Assembly: GCA_002364005.1 (NCBI GenBank)
Contig: DEXG01000017.1
Location: 78,503-108,086 of the forward strand
Direction: 5' to 3'
From: Phycisphaerales bacterium UBA3190
GTDB lineage: Bacteria; Planctomycetota; Phycisphaerae; Phycisphaerales; UBA1924
DNA: 29,584 nucleotides
The translations under genes and the position numbers were made by a program. Below are positions 1 to 8,994 of this stretch, piece after piece; the first letter of the stretch is position 1, and the number at the start of each line of letters is the position of its first letter. The notes under the pieces are model-generated. The model was not told the DNA's origin. It ran no database searches and worked only from the letters and a program-made list of their open reading frames with translations.

Positions 1-1804
1 CATCGGCGTAGGAGATCAGGTCCGCACTGGGCAGGTTGCCACGCTCTTCGAGCAGCTTCTTGAGCTTCGGGTTCAGGTTGAACCCCTCGGGGACACTGCC
101 GATCGCCTTGGCGACCTCTTCGATCTGTTCCTTGGAAACACTCGTGTCGACCGGGCTGTAGCTGAACTTGTGCGTCAGCCCATCCCAGCGGGCGCTGCCC
201 GGATCGATCGTCGGGTCGTTGGGTGTTTCCTGGGCCGCCTGCTGCGCCTTTTCCAGCGCCTCGCTCAAGCGGCTCACGATCGACTGACGATCGGCCTCGT
301 TGATCACCTGCTCTGCGAGCAGCTTCTCTGTGTAGATCTTCAGGATCGAGGGCTTCTTCTTGATCTTGTCCGCCATGATCGGCTGGGTGAAGCTCGTTTC
401 GTCCTGCTCGTTATGACCGTACCGGCGGTAGCACAGCAGATCGATGAACACATCGCGCTTGAACTTCTGTCGGTACTCCGCGGCCAGCTGCGCCACGGTC
501 ACGACCGCCTCGGGGTCTTCGCCATTGACATGGAAGATCGGTGCGTCGATCAGCTTGCCGATGTCGGTGCAGTACCGGCTCGACCGCCCATCCTCGGGCA
601 GCGTGGTGAAGCCGATCTGGTTGTTCACAACGACATGGACCGTGCCGCCGGTCGTATAGCCCTCAAGCTGCGAGAAGTTGAGGACTTCCTGCACGACGCC
701 CTGGCCGATGATCGCCGCGTCGCCGTGGATCAGCACGGGCGTCACACGCTCACGGTTGGCATCGCCCCGCAGCCGCTGCTTGGCACGGCATCGCCCCTCG
801 ACGACGCCGTTGACCGCTTCGAGGTGGCTCGGGTTGCTCGCCAGGGCCAGGTGGACCATGCGCCCGTTGTTGAGTCGACGCGTGCCCGAGTAGCCACGGT
901 GGTATTTCACATCGCCGCCGCCATCGGCAAAGCCCTCGGACCAGTTCTCCTCGAACTCGGTGAAGATCTGCTCGAGCGTCTTGCCGATGGTATTGTGCAG
1001 CACATTGAGTCGACCGCGATGGGCCATGCCCAGCACGACCTCTTCGACGCCCAGGTTCGAGAACGACTCGATCATGTGATCGAGCAATGGGATCAGCGAC
1101 TCAGCCCCTTCGAGACTGAACCGCTTCTCGCCGGGGTAACGGCGACCCAAGAACTTCTCGAACGACTCTGAGCGCGTGAGCTGCTCGAGGATGCTTGTCT
1201 TTTGCTGCTTCTCAAGCGAGAGCTTGCCGCCAATGGTTTCGAAGCGTTCGAGCAACCACGCACGCTGCTCGGTGTCAGCGACATGCATGAACTCGACACC
1301 AATCGCGGAGCAGTACATCTGCTCGAGGTAGTCGATCACCTTGCCCAAGGGCACCTGCGATGGAAGGCCCATGCTTGAGCCGTCGACCATGCGTTGTAGA
1401 TCGGCTTCGGTGAGTCCGTGATACGCGAGCGACAGCGATGCCGGGCGTTCACGCTCGCGGCCGAACGGATCGATCTTGGCACAAAGGTGCCCCTGATCCC
1501 GGTAGGCCCCGATAAAATCATCGACGATCGCCTCGAAGTGCGAGGCCTTGCCGGCGGGTCGCCCGATCGTCGGCGTCACCTTGGTCGGGCCAATCGGCGC
1601 TGACGCCTGACTCACGGGTGCCGACTGCGACGATCCAAACAGGCGAAGATCACTGGCCTGAGCCAGATCAAATCCCTGAAAGAATGCGAGTGTCGCGGCA
1701 TCGAGCTGCTCGGGATGGTCTTTGTAGACCCGATACTGCTGCTCAAGATACTCGGCGTTCCACTGATTCACAGACGGCACAATAGGTTGGGGTGCAGAGC
1801 TCAT
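1..1804 (-). CDS. sucA: 2-oxoglutarate dehydrogenase E1 component, N-terminal part (runs off window)
   Basis: Thiamine-diphosphate-dependent E1 subunit of the 2-oxoglutarate dehydrogenase complex, which decarboxylates 2-oxoglutarate and passes the succinyl group to the lipoyl E2 (TCA cycle, cytoplasm). The frame is open without a stop from ATG 1804 to the window edge, about 601 codons; the full family length is roughly 930-980, so the C-terminal third is missing here. Visible family signatures: an N-terminal helix with NQWNAEYLEQQY near residue 14, MAHRGRLNVL near residue 260, the diphosphate/Mg motif HGDAA at 360-364 followed about 30 residues later by NNQIGFTT, and RRYGHNEQDE further on. 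The start is supported by AAGGAG about five bases upstream. A promoter and a perfect dyad lie just upstream. The gene follows pstB on the same strand after 212 bases, probably as a separate transcription unit. Confidence 0.95.
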   Translation of the reverse strand, partial: MSSAPQPIVPSVNQWNAEYLEQQYRVYKDHPEQLDAATLAFFQGFDLAQASDLRLFGSSQSAPVSQASAPIGPTKVTPTIGRPAGKASHFEAIVDDFIGAYRDQGHLCAKIDPFGRERERPASLSLAYHGLTEADLQRMVDGSSMGLPSQVPLGKVIDYLEQMYCSAIGVEFMHVADTEQRAWLLERFETIGGKLSLEKQQKTSILEQLTRSESFEKFLGRRYPGEKRFSLEGAESLIPLLDHMIESFSNLGVEEVVLGMAHRGRLNVLHNTIGKTLEQIFTEFEENWSEGFADGGGDVKYHRGYSGTRRLNNGRMVHLALASNPSHLEAVNGVVEGRCRAKQRLRGDANRERVTPVLIHGDAAIIGQGVVQEVLNFSQLEGYTTGGTVHVVVNNQIGFTTLPEDGRSSRYCTDIGKLIDAPIFHVNGEDPEAVVTVAQLAAEYRQKFKRDVFIDLLCYRRYGHNEQDETSFTQPIMADKIKKKPSILKIYTEKLLAEQVINEADRQSIVSRLSEALEKAQQAAQETPNDPTIDPGSARWDGLTHKFSYSPVDTSVSKEQIEEVAKAIGSVPEGFNLNPKLKKLLEERGNLPSADLISYAD

Positions 1805-1872
1805 GACTCTCCTTCGTCAGCCCGCGGATGCTGCCGATTCCTTACCGGTCTGGGGTCAAAAACCGGTTGCTC

Positions 1873-1889
1873 GGGTGTTCTGAACACCC
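1873..1889. promoter_or_regulatory. Perfect 17-base dyad, candidate operator of sucA
   Basis: GGGTGTTC, one central base, then GAACACCC: two perfectly inverted 8-base arms. It starts a few bases downstream of the candidate sucA -10 hexamer, so it would overlap the transcription start. No T-run follows it on either strand, which argues against a terminator. The binding protein is not identified. Confidence 0.45.
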
Positions 1890-1897
1890 AAAGCATG

Positions 1898-1926
1898 ATC
1901 GTAGTCCCATATATCGGTATTTACAG
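1898..1926 (-). promoter_or_regulatory. Candidate sigma70-type promoter of sucA
   Basis: On the minus strand CTGTAA (positions 1921-1926) and TACGAT (1898-1903) are separated by exactly 17 bases. They match the -35 and -10 consensus at 3/6 and 4/6 positions. The predicted start near 1891 gives a leader of about 87 bases that begins with the 17-base dyad. This is weak evidence by sequence alone. Confidence 0.3.
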
Positions 1927-2016
1927 AGCACGATCCACGAATTCACGACGCTTCTGTAGAAAGCGCGTACTTTCCGTAGACCGACCTGTCTAGAGCCATC
2001 AGCGAAGGGGCTCGAC

Positions 2017-2946
2017 TCAACCGAATCGGCCAGAGACATAATGCTCTGTCTCGATCAGTTTCGGCTTCTGGAAGAGCTTCTCGGTCGGCCCATACTCGAC
2101 GAGTCGCCCGAGGTACATGAACGCGGTGTAATCAGATACACGCGCCGCCTGCTGCATGTTGTGGGTCACGATGAGCACGGTGTAGCGCTCACTGATCTCA
2201 GTGATCAGTTCCTCAATCTTGAGGGTCGCGACCGGATCGAGCGCCGAACAGGGCTCATCAAGCAGCAGTACCTCAGGATCAGCGACCACGGCCCGAGCGA
2301 TGCACAGACGCTGCTGCTGCCCGCCTGAGAGCCCCAGGGCTGAGTCCTTGAGCCGGTCCTTGACCTCGTCCCAGATCGCCGCGGCTTGCAGGCTCTTCTC
2401 GCACGCCTCCTCGAGCACCGACTTGCGGCGTTCGCCGTCGATGCGGAGCGGATAAACCACATTCTCGAAGATTGACATCGGGAACGGGTTGGGCTTCTGG
2501 AAGACCATGCCCAGGCGCTTACGCAGTTCGATGACATCAACCGAGGGGGCGTAGATAGGCGACTTGTTGAGCGTGATCTCACCCTCGACACGAACCCCGT
2601 CAATGAGGTCGTTCATGCGATTGATCGAACGCAGCAGGGTCGACTTACCACAGCCCGAGGGTCCGATCAGCGCGGTGACGGCACCGCGGGGCACCTTCAT
2701 GCACACATCATGAATCGCCTGCGAGTTCATGTCGTACCAGAGCTTGAAGTTCTGTACATCGATGACCGCGTCGGGTGCCTGCACCTCGTCATGAATCGAG
2801 GGTGCCGGGACTTCGCCGCGTCGGATCGCATCGATGATCTTGTACTCGTGCGTCTGGGGAGTCCCCTTACGCTCGAACGCTACCGATCGAACCGAGCCCG
2901 TGCCGCCGTTGGAAGATTGTGAGATATTCGAATCCATGACTGTCAT
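2017..2946 (-). CDS. pstB: Phosphate ABC transporter ATP-binding protein PstB
   Basis: ATPase subunit that powers high-affinity phosphate import through PstC/PstA at the inner face of the cytoplasmic membrane. 309 residues, longer than the usual ~255-275 because of an extra ~50-residue N-terminal stretch before the ABC domain. Walker A GPSGCGKS near residue 93, signature LSGGQQQR near 207, Walker B/D-loop LLLDEPCSALDP near 230, and the switch His in IVTHN are all present, so it should be catalytically competent. The ATG overlaps the pstA stop as ATGA, indicating translational coupling. A second ATG three codons later (MDSN) is possible. No phoU follows; the next gene is sucA. Confidence 0.97.
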   Translation of the reverse strand: MTVMDSNISQSSNGGTGSVRSVAFERKGTPQTHEYKIIDAIRRGEVPAPSIHDEVQAPDAVIDVQNFKLWYDMNSQAIHDVCMKVPRGAVTALIGPSGCGKSTLLRSINRMNDLIDGVRVEGEITLNKSPIYAPSVDVIELRKRLGMVFQKPNPFPMSIFENVVYPLRIDGERRKSVLEEACEKSLQAAAIWDEVKDRLKDSALGLSGGQQQRLCIARAVVADPEVLLLDEPCSALDPVATLKIEELITEISERYTVLIVTHNMQQAARVSDYTAFMYLGRLVEYGPTEKLFQKPKLIETEHYVSGRFG

Positions 2947-5147
2947 ACCGTAGGCCCTGCCATCCTTGAACGAACTTTTGCCCGAAGAACAATCGCGACC
3001 AGGTTCAACGCGAACACGATCGTTAAGAACAAAAGGGTTGTGGTCCAGACCAGCGGGCGGGCCGCCTGCGAGTCGGGGCTCTGGAACCCGAGATCATAAA
3101 TATGGAAGCCCAGGTGCATAAAACTGCGATCTGCGTGCAGGAACGGGGCTGTCGAGTCCACCGGGAGGTCCTGATTGAGCTTCACCGCCCCGACAAGCAT
3201 CAGCGGGGCCACCTCGCCGGCACCGCGGGCCATCGCCAAGATCGCCCCCGTCAGAATCCCGGGAAGTGCGCCGGGGAGCACGATGCGACGCAGGGTCTGC
3301 CACTTCGATGCCCCACAGCCGTAGCTGCCCTCACGCATCGAGTTCGGGACCGCGGCGATCGCCTCTTCTGTCGCAACGATCACCACAGGCAGGGTCAGCA
3401 GGGCCAGCGTGAGCGAGGCCCACAGCAGCCCGCGGGCACCGAAGGTCGGGGTGCCCTCGCTCGAGCGGGCCTCAAAGAGGCCATTGAAGTAAGGCGTTCC
3501 CGAGACCAACAGCACCAGCCCGAGCACGCTGATCCCCCAGACGAGCCAAGAGACCCGCTGCAGGGCGATATTCATAGAAGTCGGGACTTTGCCCGGATCG
3601 GGCTTGCTCCACAGACGCACCGCGATCGCGGCAACGATCATGAACCCTGTAAGCAGCAAGGTGAGCCACCAGCCGCTGACACTCATCCGAGTGGTCGCGG
3701 ACGGGCCAACATCGACATAGGAGCCGACGGTATAGCAGAAGAAGCCCAGACCGAACACGCCGTAGACGATACTTGGCACACCCGCGAGGTTGTTGACCGC
3801 GATGCGGATCATGCTCGTCACGAACCCCTGCTTGGCATACTCACGCAGGTACAGGGCCGCGATGACGCCCATCGGGGTCACCACGATGGTGAGCAGCAGC
3901 GTCAGCAGCACCGTACCAATGATCACGGGGTAGACGCCGCCCTCGGTGTTCGCCTCGCGTGGGAAGGTCGAGAGGAACTCCCACCAGCGTGAGAAGTAAA
4001 CCCCCGCCTTCTCCTGCAGCCCCATGGTGTTGGGACGCACCTGACGCACGATCTGGCTCATGTGCAAGCGCTGATCCGCGAGTGTCTGAGAGGTCGGGGC
4101 GAACTGCCCGTTGGTTTCTTCGACGACCGTGACCCGCAACTGGCTGTCCGCCTCCTCGATCGCGTGGATCTCCTCGAGGATGGCGTCGTACTCGAGTTGC
4201 AGCTCTTGTTCTCGCAGCTCCAGATCAGCCCGCATCGAAGCGAGGTCGGCATCGGTGATCTGGGAGTTCGCCCAGGGCGCCCCGACCCACATCGAAATCA
4301 GGGTCATCACGATGGCAACGACCGATCCGGCACGCAGGAGCTTGCCCTGGCGGGCGACGCTCGATCCCATCTCGGTGCCATAGTGACGCACCTTGTAGAA
4401 CACGCCCGAGAAACCGACCAGCAGGAGCGCGAGCACACCCCAGCCCACCCAACCAAACCGGAAGAGCTTGCTCTGATCCCGGTCCGCTTCGATCTGGGCC
4501 TGCTGAATTTCCATGCGCTCACGATCGAGGCGAGCGTTGATCTGACCGAGATCCTGCTTCTTCATCCGATCGATCACACGCTTGTCAGCGCGGGCGGACT
4601 CGTGCAGTTCATCAAACGAAGCGAAGTATGCTTCAGCATCGTCTGCGATGACTTCCGTCTCCGTCCCGTCTTCGCTCACACGCACGATCTGCTCGGGGAT
4701 ACCGAACCAGACGCCCCACGCCTCGCGTTCGAGCATGACCGCGTCATCGGGCTGTGTCCGATCGGCAACCGCACTGTCGTTGATCCATCGGAACGATGCC
4801 TGACCAATGTCCCGGTTGCCCGTGCGATACAGGGTGCGTGCCTCGGTCTCACGCGTTGCTTCTTCGTGAGCGGTCGCGATCCCGAGCACAACCTCGCCCG
4901 ACTCAAGCTCGAGGCGATCGATCGGGCTTGGCCAGAAGGTCTTGCTGCCATTGATGATCACCATGGTGAACAGCATCGCGATCATGGCCAGACAGACCGT
5001 CAGCGCCCCGCCCGTGAGCCAGACCATGGGTTCGCCGATGGCGCTGGGCAAGGTGCGGCGGCGCTTATGCTGCTGCACGACTGGCACCTGGGACTGGGGC
5101 TCAGGCGCCGGAGCCGACTGAGGGGGTTCAAGCGTTGATTGCGTCAT
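2943..5147 (-). CDS. pstA: Phosphate ABC transporter permease PstA, enlarged form
   Basis: Membrane permease subunit of the phosphate importer. 734 residues against about 280-300 for the common form. After a Pro/Gln-rich N-terminus there is a first membrane segment at about residues 42-70, then a long extracytoplasmic insertion. This contains charged, probably coiled-coil helices at about 187-224 and 300-334, separated by a further membrane segment or two near 228-285. The ABC permease core starts near residue 404 (VIIGTVLLTLLLT) and carries the EAA loop at about 594-620 (EEAIAAVPNSMREGSYGCGA). The start is ATG 5147 because it overlaps the pstC stop as ATGA; an in-frame upstream extension would run 30 codons into pstC. 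The stop overlaps the pstB ATG by four bases. Confidence 0.92.
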   Translation of the reverse strand: MTQSTLEPPQSAPAPEPQSQVPVVQQHKRRRTLPSAIGEPMVWLTGGALTVCLAMIAMLFTMVIINGSKTFWPSPIDRLELESGEVVLGIATAHEEATRETEARTLYRTGNRDIGQASFRWINDSAVADRTQPDDAVMLEREAWGVWFGIPEQIVRVSEDGTETEVIADDAEAYFASFDELHESARADKRVIDRMKKQDLGQINARLDRERMEIQQAQIEADRDQSKLFRFGWVGWGVLALLLVGFSGVFYKVRHYGTEMGSSVARQGKLLRAGSVVAIVMTLISMWVGAPWANSQITDADLASMRADLELREQELQLEYDAILEEIHAIEEADSQLRVTVVEETNGQFAPTSQTLADQRLHMSQIVRQVRPNTMGLQEKAGVYFSRWWEFLSTFPREANTEGGVYPVIIGTVLLTLLLTIVVTPMGVIAALYLREYAKQGFVTSMIRIAVNNLAGVPSIVYGVFGLGFFCYTVGSYVDVGPSATTRMSVSGWWLTLLLTGFMIVAAIAVRLWSKPDPGKVPTSMNIALQRVSWLVWGISVLGLVLLVSGTPYFNGLFEARSSEGTPTFGARGLLWASLTLALLTLPVVIVATEEAIAAVPNSMREGSYGCGASKWQTLRRIVLPGALPGILTGAILAMARGAGEVAPLMLVGAVKLNQDLPVDSTAPFLHADRSFMHLGFHIYDLGFQSPDSQAARPLVWTTTLLFLTIVFALNLVAIVLRAKVRSRMAGPTV

Positions 5148-7921
5148 AGACCCGCGTTCCTCGCTCGTACAACACGCCGCACCACTTCGGCCAGCGTGTT
5201 GATCACAAAGGTCATCACAAACAGCACCAGCCCGCACAAGAACAGCACGCGGTAGTGCGTCTCATCTTTGGGTGCCTCGGGCAGTTCGACGGCGATGTTC
5301 GCCGCGAGTGTTCTGAAGCCCGAGAAGATGTTCCATTCCATTTCGGGGGTGTTCCCCGTCGCCATCAGCACGATCATGGTCTCACCGACCGCACGACCGA
5401 AGCCGATCATGCAAGCCGAGAAAATCCCCGAAGCGGCCACCGGGAGGACGACGCGTGTGGCGGTCTGCCAGGGCGTCGCGCCCGAACCGAGCGAAGCGGT
5501 CCGCAGCGTCATCGGGACCGCCTGCAACGCGTCTTCTGAGATCGTGAAGATGATCGGGATCACCGCGAAGCCCATGATGATCGCGACGACCAGCGTGTTT
5601 CGCGGGCTGAACGAGCCGAACACCGAATCACGCGGATCGAAGCCCAACGCCTGAGCCACCGTCGCGGCGATGTAGGCGAGCAGTAATCCGAGGCACGAAA
5701 GCACCACAAACTTGGCGAGCACAATCACGCTGGCAAAGTGGGCTTCCTTCTGAGCGATCCAGAGATCGATCTTTCGTCGAACGAAGAACGCCTGACCGAC
5801 CCACGCCAAGATACAGCCAACCGGGAAGAAGGCCACAATCCAGCCCGACTTCGCCTGCCCGTACTCGTCGTTGAGCCAGCGACGCAGGTCACCCTGCACC
5901 AGGCCGAGCTGCTCCAAGGCCTCGGTGTGCGGCTCGTCGTCGCTGGGGCGATAGATCGTCCCGTCGATAAACACCATCTGCTCGTTCCGCAAACGCCGCT
6001 GCGTGCGTGTGTTGTACGCGGCATCATCCGACCACCCCGGGAGTTCCGCCTCAGGCACCGGCTCGACAGCCCCGGCCATCAGGGCCGCGTCGAACTGATC
6101 GGGCTTGAACCAGCCCTTGACCAGCGCGGGGCCAATCTGCGTGCTGACCAGCACACCGATCACCGCCACCCCGGCCACCAGCATCATGTGCTGCCCCGTG
6201 CGGGTACGCAATCGGATCGAGAGCGGGATCATCTGCCAGATATGGGCACCGAGCAGGATCGCAAACGGGATCACGACCAGCCCCATCACAAAGGTATCGA
6301 GGTGCTTGGCCATATACGGGGCGACCACCATCGCCGCGATGAAGCCCAGCACCACCGATGGCAGCGAGGCCATCAGCTCAACCGTCGGCTTCACCTTGCG
6401 GCGCACGCGCTTGGATACGAACTCGCTCGAATAAATCGCGGCTAGCACGCCGATCGGGATCGCGAAGATCATCGCAAAGACGGTCGCTTTGAGTGTGCCG
6501 AAGACCAGCGGCATCAGGCTCAGCTTGATCTCCGAGGCATCATCACCCGACGAGGATTGGTAGACATACTCGGGCGCTTCGCCGCCCTCGTAGTGCACCT
6601 TGCCGAAGAGGGCCTTGACGCTGAACTCGGGGTAGCCCGGCTCAATCTCGTGCAGCTCATACGACCCGCTGGCACCGAGCATCATCAGGCCGTCGTTCTT
6701 GGGGGAGATGGTAATCGCCGCGGGTTTTTCGACCGCGACTTCCAGTCGCGCCACCAGCTTCTCACTGGTCATGTGACGCAGTTCGGCGACACCGTTCTCG
6801 TGCAGGATCGCGACGGTGCGGTCGCGTGTGCTGGGTGTCATCGCCACGATGGGGCTCGACTCGCCCTTGATCAGATGGGCCTGCATCATGATCCGGTCGT
6901 CTTCGTAGGTCTGACGCACATCGTCAGCGACATGGTGCACCGTCATGCTGCCGTCGGTGCGTCCCACCAGCAGCGACTGGCTTCCCAGCAGCATGTTGGT
7001 AGCGCTGATCGTCACGGGGCTCTCGCACAGCGACTGCGACTCGCAGAGCGAGAACTCCTTGTTCGCCAAGCGCCCGTACCGATCGACATGGCCGTCAGCC
7101 CAGACGAACAGCACATTGTCGCTGTCAGCGGTGATGAACATCCAGTCCGGCGTGCCGCGCGAAGCGCTCTGGTCGAGCATGAAGGTCTTCGTGCTCAGCT
7201 TCGTCCGGACCGCCCCGCCACCGAGTGGGCGAATGGTCCGGACGGTATTGACCAACACGGTGCCGTCCTCTCTTAGCACCGCGAGGATTTTCTTGCCTGT
7301 GGGGTCACGCCGGTAATCAACCCGGATCGCCCCCCCAGTGCCCTCGGACAGCTCGATCGGGTCGCCGAGCTCACCACCGAGCGCCACCAGACGCCCCCGA
7401 TCGCCCTCGAGCACCTCGAGGTACCCGTTCTCCTCCGGGATCACATCGCCCAGAACGCTCCCCTCGGGCGGGGTGCGGAGCGTGTTGCGAAAACTCATCG
7501 AACCCAGGCGAACACGCCCGTCGTCATACCCAACCGCGACGAACTCGCCATCGCGGGCGAAGCTGCTGGAGATGGGCTGGCCGAGATCCTCAGCGATCAC
7601 GAAATGACCCGAGGATGCACCGTCATGCAGCATGATGACCTGCGCGTGCAGGGTGGAGTCGACCAGCGCGGCGCTGTGCTGGTACGGATCAACCATCAGC
7701 CACGACGGGTCGGCCAGCACGCTCGCCTGCGCGACTTCGGAGTCCCCGACCGTGCCACGCTCGAAGAGCGGGAGCACGACCCAGAGCAGGTAAAAACAAA
7801 TTCCAAGAACCGCGGTCAGCACCAAGAACCCACCGGTGGTGACGACCATCTCCGCGGCCGTATCCATCGCGTGTAGTCGTCTTGATGCGGCACTACGGGA
7901 TGTCGATTTGGTATTCTTCAT
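5144..7921 (-). CDS. pstC: Phosphate ABC transporter permease PstC, with large extracytoplasmic domain
   Basis: Permease partner of PstA. 925 residues against about 300-330 for the common form. One membrane segment at about residues 20-50 is followed by roughly 380 residues with recurring repeat-like strands (for example VAVGYDDGRVRLGSM, VLFVWADGHVDRYG, LLVGRTDGSMTVHHV), which look like beta-propeller blades facing outside. The permease core begins near 474 (FGTLKATVFAMIFAIPIG). It is interrupted by a ~90-residue soluble insertion at about 600-690 and ends with the EAA loop at about 790-845 (EDALQAVPMTLRTASLGSGA). Long PstC/PstA pairs are known in some gammaproteobacteria; equivalence is inferred. 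ATG 7921 is preferred; a GTG at 7960 in the same frame lies inside a hairpin. Confidence 0.92.
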   Translation of the reverse strand: MKNTKSTSRSAASRRLHAMDTAAEMVVTTGGFLVLTAVLGICFYLLWVVLPLFERGTVGDSEVAQASVLADPSWLMVDPYQHSAALVDSTLHAQVIMLHDGASSGHFVIAEDLGQPISSSFARDGEFVAVGYDDGRVRLGSMSFRNTLRTPPEGSVLGDVIPEENGYLEVLEGDRGRLVALGGELGDPIELSEGTGGAIRVDYRRDPTGKKILAVLREDGTVLVNTVRTIRPLGGGAVRTKLSTKTFMLDQSASRGTPDWMFITADSDNVLFVWADGHVDRYGRLANKEFSLCESQSLCESPVTISATNMLLGSQSLLVGRTDGSMTVHHVADDVRQTYEDDRIMMQAHLIKGESSPIVAMTPSTRDRTVAILHENGVAELRHMTSEKLVARLEVAVEKPAAITISPKNDGLMMLGASGSYELHEIEPGYPEFSVKALFGKVHYEGGEAPEYVYQSSSGDDASEIKLSLMPLVFGTLKATVFAMIFAIPIGVLAAIYSSEFVSKRVRRKVKPTVELMASLPSVVLGFIAAMVVAPYMAKHLDTFVMGLVVIPFAILLGAHIWQMIPLSIRLRTRTGQHMMLVAGVAVIGVLVSTQIGPALVKGWFKPDQFDAALMAGAVEPVPEAELPGWSDDAAYNTRTQRRLRNEQMVFIDGTIYRPSDDEPHTEALEQLGLVQGDLRRWLNDEYGQAKSGWIVAFFPVGCILAWVGQAFFVRRKIDLWIAQKEAHFASVIVLAKFVVLSCLGLLLAYIAATVAQALGFDPRDSVFGSFSPRNTLVVAIIMGFAVIPIIFTISEDALQAVPMTLRTASLGSGATPWQTATRVVLPVAASGIFSACMIGFGRAVGETMIVLMATGNTPEMEWNIFSGFRTLAANIAVELPEAPKDETHYRVLFLCGLVLFVMTFVINTLAEVVRRVVRARNAGL

Positions 7922-7944
7922 GCTCGCTCGGTTTGGAGAAAGAA

Positions 7945-7968
7945 GGGAGCGAGTCTTCACCCGCTCCC
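7945..7968 (-). terminator. Stem-loop between pstS and pstC (attenuator or mRNA-stabilising hairpin)
   Basis: GGGAGCG and CGCTCCC form a perfect 7-bp stem with a 10-base loop in the 89-base gap after pstS. On the minus strand it is followed by a pyrimidine-rich TTCTTTCTCC. A hairpin here would give excess pstS over pstCAB, as is common for binding-protein genes, by partial termination or by protecting the 3' end of pstS mRNA. The imperfect T-tract suggests leaky termination. Confidence 0.5.
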
Positions 7969-8010
7969 ATCATTATTCACATGCCATCCGGCTGAGCCGG
8001 GGCATCTCGA

Positions 8011-8973
8011 TTAAAAGCCGGGTTCGATGCGGCAGTTCTCGAGATCTTCACGCGCAACTGCAACGGGGACAGGGAAGTAGCCATCTTTGGCGACAACTTC
8101 CTGGCCCTGCTTGGAGAAGATGAGTCGGATGAACTCACGACGCAGTGCGTCCTGCACGCCCGACTGCGGGTCCACATTGACATAGAGATACAGGAAGCGA
8201 GCGATGGGGTACTCACCCGAAAGGGCGTGCTCGGCGTCTGCGGGGTACGCATCGCCACCATCAACCGAAACCTTGAGGGCCTTGACGCCCGCGGTCTTGT
8301 AACCGAGGCCCGAGTAACCCATACCGAAACGGTCGGTGGTCACACCCTGAACCACGGCCGATGAACCGGGCTGCTCGCGGACGCTTGCCTTGTAGTCGTT
8401 GCCCTGCAGGCCGACCTTCTTGAAGTAGCCGTAGGTACCCGAGGCCGAGTTACGCCCATAGAGGTTGACCTTGCGGGTGCGGTATGCGGGGTCGGTGACG
8501 CCCAGGTCGCCCCAGGTCATCTCAGGACCAGCAACCGAGAATGCGTTGGTGATATCTTCGATGCTGATTTCTTCCAGCGGGCAGTCCTTGTGGACATACA
8601 CGGCAAGGGCATCGATGCCGGTACGCAGCGCGGTGGGCTTGTAGCCGAACTGCGCTTCGAACTTGTCGACTTCCGAAGACTTCATGGCACGGCTCATGGG
8701 GCCGAAGTTCGACTGACCCTCGATCAGCGCGGGTGGCGCGGTCGACGAGCCCTTACCCTCGACCGAGATCTTGGCCGATGGGTAGAACTTGGTGTACTCC
8801 TCGCCCCAGAGGGTCATGAGGTTGTTCATGGTGTCAGAGCCGATGCTGGTGATCGTTCCCGATACACCGCTGGTGGCCTTGTAGACGGGAAGTTCGTCCT
8901 TGGTGGCACCCATGGCGACCATGGGGATGACGGCCAAAGCCGCAACAGCGCTCAACAGTTTCTTTGCTCGCAT
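8011..8973 (-). CDS. pstS: Phosphate-binding protein PstS (exported)
   Basis: Extracytoplasmic phosphate receptor that delivers phosphate to PstC/PstA. 320 residues from ATG 8973, chosen because AGGAGA sits seven bases upstream and the product then begins with a signal peptide (MRAKK, hydrophobic stretch, probable cleavage after VAMGA near residue 23). Phosphate-site motifs are visible: GSDTMNNL near residue 44, GKGSSTAPPAL near 72 with FGPMSR following, and NSASGTYGYF near 170. There is no lipobox cysteine, so it is probably a soluble periplasmic protein. It is first in the pst operon, preceded by a structured leader; phosphate starvation control is expected from the family but no clear Pho box could be assigned. 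Confidence 0.96.
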   Translation of the reverse strand: MRAKKLLSAVAALAVIPMVAMGATKDELPVYKATSGVSGTITSIGSDTMNNLMTLWGEEYTKFYPSAKISVEGKGSSTAPPALIEGQSNFGPMSRAMKSSEVDKFEAQFGYKPTALRTGIDALAVYVHKDCPLEEISIEDITNAFSVAGPEMTWGDLGVTDPAYRTRKVNLYGRNSASGTYGYFKKVGLQGNDYKASVREQPGSSAVVQGVTTDRFGMGYSGLGYKTAGVKALKVSVDGGDAYPADAEHALSGEYPIARFLYLYVNVDPQSGVQDALRREFIRLIFSKQGQEVVAKDGYFPVPVAVAREDLENCRIEPGF

Positions 8974-8994
8974 GTGTGATTCTCCTGAGTAATA

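Noticed and set aside
170..1171. 333-codon plus-strand open frame
   Set aside because: Antisense to sucA, whose minus-strand frame has clear family motifs; the composition is that of a shadow frame in GC-rich DNA.
3102..5138. Two long plus-strand frames (296 and 358 codons) across pstA
   Set aside because: His/Arg/Gln-rich shadows of the pstA gene with no recognisable domain.
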